Source: Thermohalobaculum sp951813525
GTDB lineage: Bacteria > Pseudomonadota > Alphaproteobacteria > Rhodobacterales > Rhodobacteraceae
Assembly: GCA_951813525.2 (NCBI GenBank)
Contig: CATOTJ020000003.1
Span: 124,001-188,000 of the forward strand
Direction: 5' to 3'
Length of the DNA stretch: 64,000 bases
The stretch's first letter is position 1. Every line of letters begins with the position of its first letter. Shown here in pieces: positions 18,701 to 26,328 of the stretch. A program made the position numbers and the translations under genes. A model generated the notes under the pieces. It worked only from the letters and a program-made list of their open reading frames with translations, ran no database searches and was not told the origin of the DNA.

Positions 18701-19483
18701 CCCAATTTTCAGGAAAGACATAAGGCCCGAGGACCGGCCGCCGCCGCCTAACGACTCGTTCTCGGCACGCAGGGAGGAGAAGTTCGTGCCGGTGCCCGAG
18801 CCGTATTTGAACAGCCGCGCCTCACGGGTCCAGAGATCCATGATCCCGCCTTCGTTCACCAGATCGTCGGACACGGACTGGATAAAGCAGGCGTGCGGCT
18901 GTGGATGTTCGTAGGCTGTGGACGAGCGTGTGAGCTTGCCCGTCTTATAGTCGACATAGAAGTGACCCTGGGACGGGCCATCAATGCCGTAGGCCCAGTG
19001 CAGGCCCGTGTTGAACCATTGTGGGCTGTTCGGAGCGGCCATCTGCGCGGCCAGCATATAGCGCATTTCGTCGAAATAGGCCGAAGCGTCTTCTTCGGTG
19101 GTGAAGTAGCCGCCCTTCCAGCCCCAATACGCCCATGTTCCGGCCAGGCGGTCAAAGACCTGCGCCGCGGATGTCTCGCCGACGATCCGCTGGTCCTCCG
19201 GCAGCTCTTTCAGCGCCTTCTGGTCTGCGGTCGAGCGCCACAGGAATTCCGGCACGCCTTTTTCACGGACCTTTTTCATCCGCGCCGGGACACCGGCCTT
19301 GCGAAAATACTTTTGTGCAAGGACATCGGCGGCGACCTGGCTCCAGGATGCGGGGACGCCGAAGTTCTTCAGTTGAAAGATGATCGAGCCGTCCGGATTG
19401 CGGATCTCGGATGTCGCCTGCCTGAAGGCGATAATGTCATAGGGGGATTTGCCGGCCTTGGTGAATTTGCGGTCGATCTTCAT
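15797..19483 (-). CDS. nrdJ: Class II (B12-dependent) ribonucleotide reductase, long form
   Basis: 1228 residues, the usual length of the long NrdJ of alphaproteobacteria. Active-site features: Cys about 199 in PHACFIQS, the Gly-rich finger KYGSGTGTNFSSLR, NPCSEYMFLDD (Cys about 476) and a later TGTIGLVMDCDTTGIEPDF. The C-terminus has CGDCGNFTLVRNGTCMKC and CGATSGCS, a Cys-rich tail for re-reduction, preceded by an Ala-rich linker. It needs adenosylcobalamin and works with or without oxygen. Start at 19483 (MKIDRKF) has only a weak site (AGAGAA). NrdR-like boxes, a DnaA box and a palindrome lie upstream. Confidence 0.95.
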   Translation of the reverse strand: MKIDRKFTKAGKSPYDIIAFRQATSEIRNPDGSIIFQLKNFGVPASWSQVAADVLAQKYFRKAGVPARMKKVREKGVPEFLWRSTADQKALKELPEDQRIVGETSAAQVFDRLAGTWAYWGWKGGYFTTEEDASAYFDEMRYMLAAQMAAPNSPQWFNTGLHWAYGIDGPSQGHFYVDYKTGKLTRSSTAYEHPQPHACFIQSVSDDLVNEGGIMDLWTREARLFKYGSGTGTNFSSLRAENESLGGGGRSSGLMSFLKIGDRAAGAIKSGGTTRRAAKMVICDMDHPDIETFINWKVREEQKVAALVAGSKMHEAKLNDVMDAIRAWDGTAEDAADPAKNPQLKAAIKDARRASIPESYVKRVLQYAAQGFAKIEFPVFDTDWDSEAYLTVSGQNSNNSVRVTDAFLKAVEEDADWELIRRTDGTVAKTVKARDLWEQIGHAAWACADPGMQYHDTINDWHTCPNSGPIRASNPCSEYMFLDDTACNLASMNLMQFLDAEGFNVAGYEHATRLWTVTLEISVLMAQFPSKEIAELSYRYRTLGLGYANIGGLLMTLGHSYDSVEGRAICGALTAILTGVSYATSAEMAAELGTFPGYADNADQMLRVMRNHRRAAWSAQDGYENIATKPVALDADNCPDGFLIERARAAWDLAVDLGNKHGYRNAQSSVIAPTGTIGLVMDCDTTGIEPDFALVKFKKLAGGGYFKIINRGVPRALENLGYAEDEIQAIINYAVGKGSLDSAPGVTIEKLKLLGFGPDEFEALKGALGSAFDIRFVFNQWTLGAAFCTETLGLSAEAMATPGFDLLKAVGFTGAEIEAANIHVCGTMTLEGAPGLKDQHLPVFDCANPCGKTGKRYLGVNAHIDMMAAAQPFISGAISKTINMPNDATIEACQEAYLRSWRLGLKANALYRDGSKLSQPLSSSLIDDIDDELAKATPAAAAQIVAEKVVEKIVYKEVRGKRDALPHRRRGYTQKAIVGGHKVYLHTGEFEDGSLGEIFIDMHKEGAAFRAMMNNFAIAVSMGLQYGVPLEKFVEAFTFTRFEPAGIVTGNDNIKNATSLLDYIFRELAVSYLDRSDLAHIEPEGHRFDEIGKGADEGVRNVAAAESEAADDAIAIFKKMASTGFSRRRLPKELLVVNGGQAAGTGPDTAMMSGPVATGAASGSATAPTTIPATAAVAAAGAVAMDRRTEARMKGYEGDACGDCGNFTLVRNGTCMKCDTCGATSGCS

Positions 19484-19704
19484 TTCTCTGTCACTCGATC
19501 CGGTCGCGCTTGGGCGACTCTTCTTGCACTCGGCGGCGTTCGCCGCCGGGACCGCCGGTCCCGCGGCGGTGTCCCTACGTTTTGTGAGTTCTTACCCCAG
19601 TTGGGGCCCCTCGGCATCGGCAACCACAACATCTGGTGTTTCGCTGGCCGATCGGGCGACTGTCCACAGAGAAGGGGGACCCGTCAACGGGTTTTTTGAG
19701 GAAG

Positions 19705-19751
19705 TCGCTATATTTTGCGGTTGACTGGTAAGTTTTTTCTAAATGTAGCAG
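19705..19751 (-). promoter_or_regulatory. Tandem NrdR-box-like sites upstream of long nrdJ
   Basis: On the plus strand the cores read CTATATTTTG (19708-19717, 9/10 to CwATATaTwG in the reverse orientation) and CTAAATGTAG (19739-19748, 8/10). Their starts are exactly 31 bp apart, the same spacing as at the short nrdJ gene. They lie about 225-265 bases before the start codon, so the promoter would be well upstream and the leader long. Confidence 0.55.
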
Positions 19752-19764
19752 GAACGAATTAGGA

Positions 19765-19782
19765 ACATATACTATGATATGT
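19765..19782. promoter_or_regulatory. 18-bp palindrome upstream of long nrdJ
   Basis: ACATAT (19765-19770) and ATATGT (19777-19782) are perfect inverted arms around a 6-base centre (ACTATG). It lies 16 bp beyond the distal NrdR-like core. It could be another operator; the binding protein is unknown. Confidence 0.4.
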
Positions 19783-19791
19783 GCATAAGCC

Positions 19792-19800
19792 TGTGGATAA
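19792..19800 (-). promoter_or_regulatory. Perfect DnaA box
   Basis: TGTGGATAA on the plus strand is TTATCCACA on the minus strand, identical to the consensus DnaA box. It is intergenic, about 310 bases before nrdJ. DnaA control of ribonucleotide reductase genes is known in E. coli (nrdAB), so a link to replication timing is plausible but not shown. Confidence 0.5.
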
Positions 19801-19944
19801 GCCGACGCAACCGGGTTCAGTTGTTGCTATATCTTGTGGCGGCGACATGCGGTCAGCAGTTCTGGGGTCGAGGCGGCAAACGATTCCCGCCAGGTGGATC
19901 GAATGGATTCCAGGTTGTGTTCAGGTTGAATTCGGCGGGCAGGA

Positions 19945-22900
19945 TCAGCTGCCGAATTTGTCTGCCAGCCGTGCGCCGAGTGAATTGGCCGGGCCATCGC
20001 CGTTGTTCCAGACGGCCTGAGTACACCCGGCCTTTTGCATTGCGCGTGTCAACTGGGCCGCGTCGTCGAAAAACGCGCCGCCGGGCAGTTGACGAAGATA
20101 GCCGCGGGCGCGGTCCATGATCTTGGCATCGGCAGCGCCGCCCATCAGCGGCAGCCGGTTATGGAAGAAGCCGGGCGGTGCGTCGCCAAAAACCGGCAAC
20201 GCCGCTTCGAGCGCCGAAACGGCATCTGCATCAATATCGACCCTTACCTGAAGCAGACGAATCCGGTCGCTTAACCAGGCGCGCTCGGCGTCGTCGCCGT
20301 CGCCGCCGCACCAGTTGTCGACTTGAATGATTTCGTGCACTGCAACGACGCGGTTCGACCAGATGGCTTGCGCGATCTCGGGCGGCAGATCGGCGGCCCA
20401 GCTATCGCCGAGGCGCGGGCGTTCCTGAAGCCGGGGGTCGTCGAAAAAGAGATACAACAGCATCCGGGTTGCGGGCCCCGTCCCGTGCGGTGGGGCCTGC
20501 GGCAGGTCAGAAAGGGCCGCGCGGTCCGAACTGTCAAGCGCTGCCAGAGTGGTTGCAGCGGTGTCAGGAACTCGCAAAGCACCGCCGTTCGCCGGAGCGC
20601 TCGCATCTGTCAGAACCGGTTCGGGCTGCCCGCGCAGAAGAGGAAGCACGGAGAGCTGTTGCCGGGTCGAAGCGACAGGCGTCCGGCCGGTCGCGGCGCC
20701 GTCTGCCGTTGTCGGCCGGGTCAGAGCGATCAGGCGATCCCCGTTTGGAAGATCATCGTGCGGAAGCGCGTCGTTCATCGGATCGGTTTTTGCCCGGATG
20801 TCTTCGCGCCCTGCGCGGCTGGCCTGTGCGTGCATCCACGCAGGTTCCCCGGCGCGGAGCGCTGCAAGCATCACCGGGTCCAGCAAATTGGCCCGCGGGC
20901 GGGCGCCATTGTGCCGGTCAGCGGTCGGCGGCGCCGCGAGGGCGGCAGTCACGGGGGTGCCATCTGTGCTGATGGCCGCAACCGCAAAGGGAGCATCAGG
21001 GCTGCGCGGACTTGGCGCGGCACTCGGGTCCGGGACAGCGTCTGCGCGTGCTTCCGGGGTATCGGCGATCGGGTCGGAGATTGCCTGTCTAAAGGCCAGG
21101 ATCGCAGGGGCGCCGGCCGCGCCGGTTGCCCCGTCTGCGATGCTGCCACTGACCGAACCATTGCCAGTGCCCGCACCCAGCATGGCGATCTGTGCTTGCA
21201 TCCAACGGTTGCCGCCCGTCGTTCGGTCCTGCAGAGCAACCGGATCGGGCGAACTGCCAAAATCGAGCTCAGGCCCGACCGCGGCGACCGTTGGGGCAAC
21301 GCCTGCCTGCGGAACGGTCCACCCCTGATCCGCGACGGCAACGCGCATCTCACCGTGGAGAACCGCCAACAATCCAGGGGCTGTCACAGAAGATGAAGCC
21401 GCCGGCCGGCCGGGATGCGCCGAAGCCGTGACCGCAATCGGTGATGCCGCCGACAGCGGCGTACTTCCGGCGTCAGCAAGAACGGCTGCGGCTGTGTCCG
21501 GGGCGCCTGTATCCTGCGCCGTGGTCGCAAGCAGCGTGGCGGGGGCGCGCAACCGGCCCGGAACATGGGGTTCGATCTCGCCGCCCGCATCCAATCCGGG
21601 GGCTGCGGTGCGGGCAGTCGAGGCCAGACGCTTGCTGGCGTCGCTGACCGCCGCGACTTCGTCGACGGATCGATCGGACAGAGCAATGAGAATGGGCGCC
21701 GGTGCGGGGCGTGCGACATCGCCGGGGGTGGTCTGCGGTGCGCTTGCTGCGGCCACCGGAACAGCCCCGGTTCCGGCGGTCGCCGTTTTCGGCAGGTCAG
21801 CCAGCAGCGTTGCGGCCGCGGCGCTTTCGGCAAGATCCAGTGCCAGAGCAGGTTCATCGACCGGGTCAGTCAAGATCGCTGCGGCCCGCGATGCCACATC
21901 CGGGGCGGTGCGCGAAACGGCGGCAAGGCTGAGCAATGTCTTCGCGGCAGGGTCCGGCAGATTGCGCGGCAACGGCGCGAATTGGCCCAGAGCACCGGGG
22001 ACCTTGGCCGCGGCGGTCGAATTTTCGATCGCGCCAGGCTTGGGAACATCGCCAGGCGTCACGGCCGGCAACGGATCACCCGGGGTTCGCGCCGGCAGGG
22101 CACGGTCCCACGACCGCACGCCGACATTGTGGGCCGTTACCCGGTCGCTGCGCGGCGGAATGGCGCCCGGCGTCACCGTCTGCGGGAACGGTATCAGGTC
22201 GGTCTGGCCTGCATGAACGCCGGAGGCCAGAACGGTGCGCGGCGCGTCCGGAGCTTGCCCCGGCGGGAGGCCGGTTCCACCTTTTCCAGCGCCGGAGGCG
22301 GCACCATCGTCAATCTTTGCCAGGGACGCGGCATCGCCCGTTGCCGCACTGTTCGCATCGCCGGTGCGGTCGCCGGTACCATCGCCAAACGGCAATTCAT
22401 CGAGCGCGCTGCGCAACACCGGCCCGTCGCCCGTCGCATCGGTTTCGGCGATCACAAAGTCGGTCGGAAACATGACCCGGGTGAAAAGAACCCCCGTGGA
22501 CAGGATCAGCCAACTGATCGCGACCAGCCGGACCGTCCAGCGCGGCCATCGTCCAGATGCGGGCATCAGGAAGATCGCCATCAGGAAGGCGACGGTCACA
22601 GCAATTGCGACCATGAAGAAGATTTCCGTCTGGCTGGCTTTGCCCCCGAGCGAGCTGAAGACAGGAAGCAGAAGGAAACAGGCCATGACATAGATTGCGA
22701 TCGCCAGGGCCGGTTTCAGCCAAGCGTAAAGCAGGTCCTCGCCATAGTCGGGAACGTCATCCTTTGGCAGGTCGCGCGGACGCAAATCGCTGCCCGCTGC
22801 GTCGCCGTGTCGGGCCTGCGCCACCTGATCGGCGCCGAGGCCGAGCATCGACCGGCGCTGACCGGCCTTGGCAACATTCAGTGCCGTTTCGTCGACATTC

Positions 22901-23136
22901 AGAATGAACAGCGGGTCGCCGGCAATCACGCCGTCGCCAGCAGAAACCAGCGGGACCGCGCGTCCGCGGCGCGGTGCACGGATGACCTGATCGCCGCTGG
23001 GGCCGGTGACGGTGACCACGGGCGTTCCTTCACGCACAGCTCCGCCAGGGTCGATGTGGACAGCAACCACTTCGGCCCCGCGCAGTTTGCGCGTATCCGG
23101 CATCCGGATTGTCAGTTTACGCCCTGTAACGCTCAT
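19945..23136 (-). CDS. Large protein: lipoyl/HlyD-like domain, three membrane helices, long disordered region, unknown C-terminal domain
   Basis: 1063 residues. Residues about 8-80 resemble a biotinyl/lipoyl-type barrel as found in HlyD adaptors (VVAVHIDPGGAVREGTPVVTV, VSAGDGVIAGDPLFIL) but lack a modifiable Lys in the hairpin. Three hydrophobic helices follow (LAIAIYVMACFLLLPVF; FFMVAIAVTVAFLMAIFLM; LVAISWLILSTGVLFTRVMF, about 140-225). Residues about 230-880 are low complexity, rich in Ala, Pro, Thr, Asp, with many ATP/APD-like runs. The last 180 residues look folded again (LLYLFFDDPRLQERP, EIIQVDNWCGGDG, MQKAGCTQAVWNNGDG). I do not recognise the whole protein. Several long frames on the opposite strand are GC-bias shadows. 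Confidence 0.7.
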   Translation of the reverse strand: MSVTGRKLTIRMPDTRKLRGAEVVAVHIDPGGAVREGTPVVTVTGPSGDQVIRAPRRGRAVPLVSAGDGVIAGDPLFILNVDETALNVAKAGQRRSMLGLGADQVAQARHGDAAGSDLRPRDLPKDDVPDYGEDLLYAWLKPALAIAIYVMACFLLLPVFSSLGGKASQTEIFFMVAIAVTVAFLMAIFLMPASGRWPRWTVRLVAISWLILSTGVLFTRVMFPTDFVIAETDATGDGPVLRSALDELPFGDGTGDRTGDANSAATGDAASLAKIDDGAASGAGKGGTGLPPGQAPDAPRTVLASGVHAGQTDLIPFPQTVTPGAIPPRSDRVTAHNVGVRSWDRALPARTPGDPLPAVTPGDVPKPGAIENSTAAAKVPGALGQFAPLPRNLPDPAAKTLLSLAAVSRTAPDVASRAAAILTDPVDEPALALDLAESAAAATLLADLPKTATAGTGAVPVAAASAPQTTPGDVARPAPAPILIALSDRSVDEVAAVSDASKRLASTARTAAPGLDAGGEIEPHVPGRLRAPATLLATTAQDTGAPDTAAAVLADAGSTPLSAASPIAVTASAHPGRPAASSSVTAPGLLAVLHGEMRVAVADQGWTVPQAGVAPTVAAVGPELDFGSSPDPVALQDRTTGGNRWMQAQIAMLGAGTGNGSVSGSIADGATGAAGAPAILAFRQAISDPIADTPEARADAVPDPSAAPSPRSPDAPFAVAAISTDGTPVTAALAAPPTADRHNGARPRANLLDPVMLAALRAGEPAWMHAQASRAGREDIRAKTDPMNDALPHDDLPNGDRLIALTRPTTADGAATGRTPVASTRQQLSVLPLLRGQPEPVLTDASAPANGGALRVPDTAATTLAALDSSDRAALSDLPQAPPHGTGPATRMLLYLFFDDPRLQERPRLGDSWAADLPPEIAQAIWSNRVVAVHEIIQVDNWCGGDGDDAERAWLSDRIRLLQVRVDIDADAVSALEAALPVFGDAPPGFFHNRLPLMGGAADAKIMDRARGYLRQLPGGAFFDDAAQLTRAMQKAGCTQAVWNNGDGPANSLGARLADKFGS

Positions 23137-23183
23137 CCGCGGGTGATCTTTCTCGTGTTCTCTACCCCGGAAGCCCTTTCCTC

Positions 23184-23738
23184 TCAGACTGCTCGCTCCC
23201 GGGTTAAGATCCTCTTGTGCGACTCTTGTCGGACGGGGACGAACCCAGCCCGTTGATACATTTGCAATGCTCGTGGATGGTCGAGCGTGTTGGTGTTTAC
23301 CGTCATGCGTTCGATACCTGGCCTACTCCAGCCCATCTCCACGGCCGTGGACAAAAGCCAGCGCCCCAAACCACGCCCGATTGCTTGTGGAACCAGCCCG
23401 AAATAGGCCAAATCGCAGATTCCGCGTTCCGAAGCGTCCAGCATGAAGAAGCCACCCGGCCATCCGTCTAGAACTAAAGTATAGAGCAATACGGCATCAT
23501 TGTGGATAAATTGTTGCAACTCTCCCTTAGGGCGAACCAGCCAATCCGTCCACTCGTATTCGGCGCCAACTGCCTGATAGAGATAGAGGAAGTAATCCGC
23601 CGGTGGCGCTTCGGCCAGCAAGAGCGCGGTGTTGAGATTCGCCGGGCGCGGCAATGTCGGCGTTCGGGGCCGCTCGGTCATCTCGAGAAAGGTCACGACA
23701 TAGTCGACCGTTTCACCCGCCGCGCGAATGTCAGGCAT
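23184..23738 (-). CDS. GNAT-family N-acetyltransferase
   Basis: 184 residues from ATG 23738, which overlaps the stop of the sulfurtransferase gene (ATGCCTGA); this overlap is why the longer frame from 23810 is rejected. The acetyl-CoA-binding motif is PQAIGRGLGRWLLSTAVEMGW, followed by NTNTLDHPRALQMYQRAGF, both typical of GNAT enzymes. Substrate unknown. Translational coupling to the sulfurtransferase suggests joint expression rather than a shared reaction. Confidence 0.82.
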   Translation of the reverse strand: MPDIRAAGETVDYVVTFLEMTERPRTPTLPRPANLNTALLLAEAPPADYFLYLYQAVGAEYEWTDWLVRPKGELQQFIHNDAVLLYTLVLDGWPGGFFMLDASERGICDLAYFGLVPQAIGRGLGRWLLSTAVEMGWSRPGIERMTVNTNTLDHPRALQMYQRAGFVPVRQESHKRILTRERAV

Positions 23739-24594
23739 CGGCGGGGCCGGTCGCGATGTCGAGATCGGGATAGGCGCCCCATTCGACCCATGATCCGTCA
23801 TAGACAGCATTGCGCGAGTGGCCGATCCGGTTGAGAGCCAACGTCAAAACGCAGGCCGTGATACCCGAGCCGCAGCTGGTCACAATCGGCCGGGTCAAAT
23901 CGACGCCCGCGGCTTCAAAGACCGCCCGCAGATCGTCGGCATCCTTCATCGTCTTGTCGTCGTTGAGAAGGGTGGTGAACGGCACATTTCGAGCGCCCGG
24001 AATATGCCCCGAGCGCAAACCTTTGCGCGGCTCTTCAGCATCGCCCCGGAACCGTTCTGCCGCGCGCGCGTCGACGATCTGTTCATCGCCCAATTTTACG
24101 GCACGGGCCATTTGGGTCACGTCGCGAACCATGGCTGCGTTGCGCCGGGCCGTGAAGTGGCGCTCGCGCGGGTCGATCGGTTCATCGTCAACCGGGTGCC
24201 CCTCGGCCTTCCATTTCGGCAGACCGCCGTCCAGAACGGCGACATCCTGATGGCCGAACAGGCGGAACATCCACCAGACGCGGGCCGCAGAATAGATGCC
24301 CTGCTGATCATAAACGACGACCCGGTGCCCATCACCGATCCCCATACGGCGGATGCGGCTGACGAACTTTTCGACCGGCGGCAGCATATGCGGCAGCGGC
24401 GAGTGATCATCGGCAATGCCATCGATATCGAAAAAGCGCGCGCCGGGAATATGTTCCTGGCCATAGATCTCGGCGCCGTTACGTCCATCGGTCGGCAGAT
24501 AGAGCGAGGCGTCCAGAATGCGGATGTCCGGGGCGTTCAGCCTTTCCGCCAGCCATTCGGTCGAGACCAGAATTGTTGGATCGCTGCTTGGCAT
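23731..24594 (-). CDS. sseA: 3-mercaptopyruvate sulfurtransferase (rhodanese family)
   Basis: 287 residues, two rhodanese domains. The active-site loop CGSGITA (in TSCGSGITACVLTLAL) matches the CG(S/T)GVTA type of mercaptopyruvate sulfurtransferases rather than the CRxGxxR of thiosulfate enzymes. N-terminal features include HIPGARFFDID and YDQQGIYSAARVWWMFR. It moves sulfur from 3-mercaptopyruvate to an acceptor such as cyanide or thioredoxin. GAGGGTG precedes the start. Confidence 0.88.
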   Translation of the reverse strand: MPSSDPTILVSTEWLAERLNAPDIRILDASLYLPTDGRNGAEIYGQEHIPGARFFDIDGIADDHSPLPHMLPPVEKFVSRIRRMGIGDGHRVVVYDQQGIYSAARVWWMFRLFGHQDVAVLDGGLPKWKAEGHPVDDEPIDPRERHFTARRNAAMVRDVTQMARAVKLGDEQIVDARAAERFRGDAEEPRKGLRSGHIPGARNVPFTTLLNDDKTMKDADDLRAVFEAAGVDLTRPIVTSCGSGITACVLTLALNRIGHSRNAVYDGSWVEWGAYPDLDIATGPADA

Positions 24595-24648
24595 GATGTC
24601 ACCCTCTTGCGCACTTTTGCGGTGTGGTACGCAAGGCGCGCCGGATTA

Positions 24649-25563
24649 TCAACTCCTGCCCATCAACTGAACCAGACCGATACCGCCCAAAACCAACAAA
24701 AGCGCGGCGCCATGATACCAGGCGAAAGGTTCGGCCAGGATCATTATGGCAAGACCGGCGGCAAAGATCGGGACCAGATTGGTGTAGATCCCTGCCCTGC
24801 CCGGTCCGATCATGTCGACGCCCCGCATGAAAAACTGTTGCGCCAGTGTTGCCGGAAAAACCGCGACAAAGAGGGTGATCAGCCATCCGTTCAATGTCGG
24901 CCATTCCACCGTTTGGGTTGCAGTCTCCCACACCAGCGGGGGGAGCGCCGTGATCGCAGCAATCGGCGCCATCATTGTAAAGAACACCGCACCCGGCATG
25001 GGCGGGCGCGTTTGCAACATCACCGCATAGATCGCGTAGGAGAGACAGGCGAGCAACATCATCAGATCGCCGAAATTGAAGGCAATCTGCAGAATCAGCC
25101 AAGGCGCCCCGCCGGTTGCGACCAGCGCCACCCCGCTGAGCGTCAGCAAGATCCCCGCGCCCTGCATGGCCGTGATCCGGGTGCCGCGGAACACAAAGGC
25201 CAGGATCACGACGATAACCGGAACCGAGCCCTGCAGAATTCCGATGTTCACCGCGGTCGTGTTGAACGAGGCGACGTAGAAAATGATGTTGAAAGCCGTG
25301 AACCCCAGCATCGACATTGCGGCGATCTGAATGGGATGCTGTCGCAGAATATGCAGGTGCGCCATCACTTGGCGCCCATAAAGGGGCCAGACAATCGCAG
25401 TGACGAGCACCCAACGCAAAAAGACGTGCTGCATCGCGGTGATTTCACCGCGGGCCAATTGCCCTGCGATGGCGTTGCTGGCCCAAAAGAACGCCGTCGC
25501 CGCCAGTAGCATGTTCGGCCGGTTGTAAAGCCCCGCGGTCAGCGATTTGGCGATGGCGATCAT
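24649..25563 (-). CDS. EamA/DMT-superfamily transporter
   Basis: 304 residues with about ten hydrophobic helices arranged as two repeats, e.g. MLLAATAFFWASNAIAGQLA and VIVVILAFVFRGTRITAMQG in the first and the Gly-rich LLLVLGGIGLVQLMGRS at the C-terminus. DMT members export metabolites or amino acids; no substrate can be given. It is 54 bases downstream of the sulfurtransferase start region on the same strand. Confidence 0.85.
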   Translation of the reverse strand: MIAIAKSLTAGLYNRPNMLLAATAFFWASNAIAGQLARGEITAMQHVFLRWVLVTAIVWPLYGRQVMAHLHILRQHPIQIAAMSMLGFTAFNIIFYVASFNTTAVNIGILQGSVPVIVVILAFVFRGTRITAMQGAGILLTLSGVALVATGGAPWLILQIAFNFGDLMMLLACLSYAIYAVMLQTRPPMPGAVFFTMMAPIAAITALPPLVWETATQTVEWPTLNGWLITLFVAVFPATLAQQFFMRGVDMIGPGRAGIYTNLVPIFAAGLAIMILAEPFAWYHGAALLLVLGGIGLVQLMGRS

Positions 25564-25606
25564 CGACCGGCCATAGGCGGCGGGTTTGCGTTCATTGTCT
25601 GGCTGT

Positions 25607-26323
25607 TCAAGTCAGGTGCATCGAGACGCGGCGGTTCTGTTTGCCCTTGTTCTCGATCTTGCCGAGACGCAGTTGGCCGATCTCGGACGTTTTGCGGACA
25701 TGGGTGCCGCCGCAAGGCTGCAAGTCGACCGGATGGTCGCCGCCGATACGCACCAGGCGGACCTGCCCCTGCCCCATCGGCGGCTTTACGGACATGGTCT
25801 TTACCATCTCGGGCTTGGCGGCCAGATCGGCGTCACTGATCCATTCGTCGGTGATCGCATGATCGCCCGCAACCAGCGCGTTAAGGGCGTTCTCGATTGC
25901 CTCTTTGTCTTCCGGCGCTTCGGGCATGTTGAAGTCCAGCCGTCCTTTTTCGGCAGAGATCTGACCGCCGGTCACGGGCAACGGGATCACAACGCTGAGA
26001 AGATGCAGGCCCGAGTGGACCCGCATATGCCGATAGCGGCGGTCCCAATCGAGTTCTGCCGTAACCACAGTTCCTACCGGGGGCACCGGTGCATCATCGG
26101 CAGGAACATGGACGACCTGATCGGCGTCCTCGCCCTTTATGGCCACAGCGACGATCATCTCTCCACCATCCCAAACCAATCGCCCGGTGTCGCCGGGCTG
26201 TCCGCCGCCGGTCGGATAAAAAACGGTCCGGTCCAGCACGACACCGCCCCGGTCATTGATGGCGGTCACAGTGCCCGTGCATGCGCGCAGATAGGCATCC
26301 TTGCGGAACAGTGCCTCGGTCAT
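25607..26323 (-). CDS. Alanyl-tRNA editing protein AlaX
   Basis: 238 residues starting at MTEALFRKD (26323), 5 bases after the stop of the upstream gene. The zinc-binding motifs of the AlaRS editing domain are present: HMRVHSGLHLLS (the HxxxH variant) and PCGGTHVRKTSEIG with Cys and His ligands, plus FYPTGGGQPGDTG near the N-terminus. Free-standing AlaX proteins hydrolyse Ser or Gly mischarged on tRNA-Ala. Length fits the medium AlaX-M class. Confidence 0.9.
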   Translation of the reverse strand: MTEALFRKDAYLRACTGTVTAINDRGGVVLDRTVFYPTGGGQPGDTGRLVWDGGEMIVAVAIKGEDADQVVHVPADDAPVPPVGTVVTAELDWDRRYRHMRVHSGLHLLSVVIPLPVTGGQISAEKGRLDFNMPEAPEDKEAIENALNALVAGDHAITDEWISDADLAAKPEMVKTMSVKPPMGQGQVRLVRIGGDHPVDLQPCGGTHVRKTSEIGQLRLGKIENKGKQNRRVSMHLT

Positions 26324-26328
26324 GTCTC

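Larger units (their letters stand above)
19484..19944. other. 461-base intergenic regulatory region upstream of long nrdJ
   Basis: No convincing ORF. Relative to nrdJ (minus strand) it holds, from the far side inward, a perfect DnaA box, an 18-bp palindrome, two NrdR-like boxes and a near-match DnaA box (CTGTCCACA, 19660-19668). A small hairpin plus T6 at 19679-19697 points away from nrdJ. The cobalamin riboswitch hallmark GCCACTG was not found. Confidence 0.6.

Noticed and set aside
19679..19697. Hairpin ACCCG-TCAA-CGGGT followed by T6
   Set aside because: It points along the plus strand where no gene ends; as a terminator it has no clear client, though an antisense transcript cannot be excluded.
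19484..19944. Cobalamin riboswitch before the B12-dependent reductase
   Set aside because: The conserved GCCACTG box and expected paired stems were not found here, nor before the short nrdJ or the MttB gene.
19945..23256. Long plus-strand frames (for example 20323-21396 and 21565-23256) opposite the 1063-residue gene
   Set aside because: They are Arg/Gly-rich, lack ribosome sites and known motifs, and arise from GC-biased third positions of the real gene.
23501..23509. Second perfect DnaA-box match TGTGGATAA
   Set aside because: It lies inside the acetyltransferase coding region with no other replication signals; likely chance.
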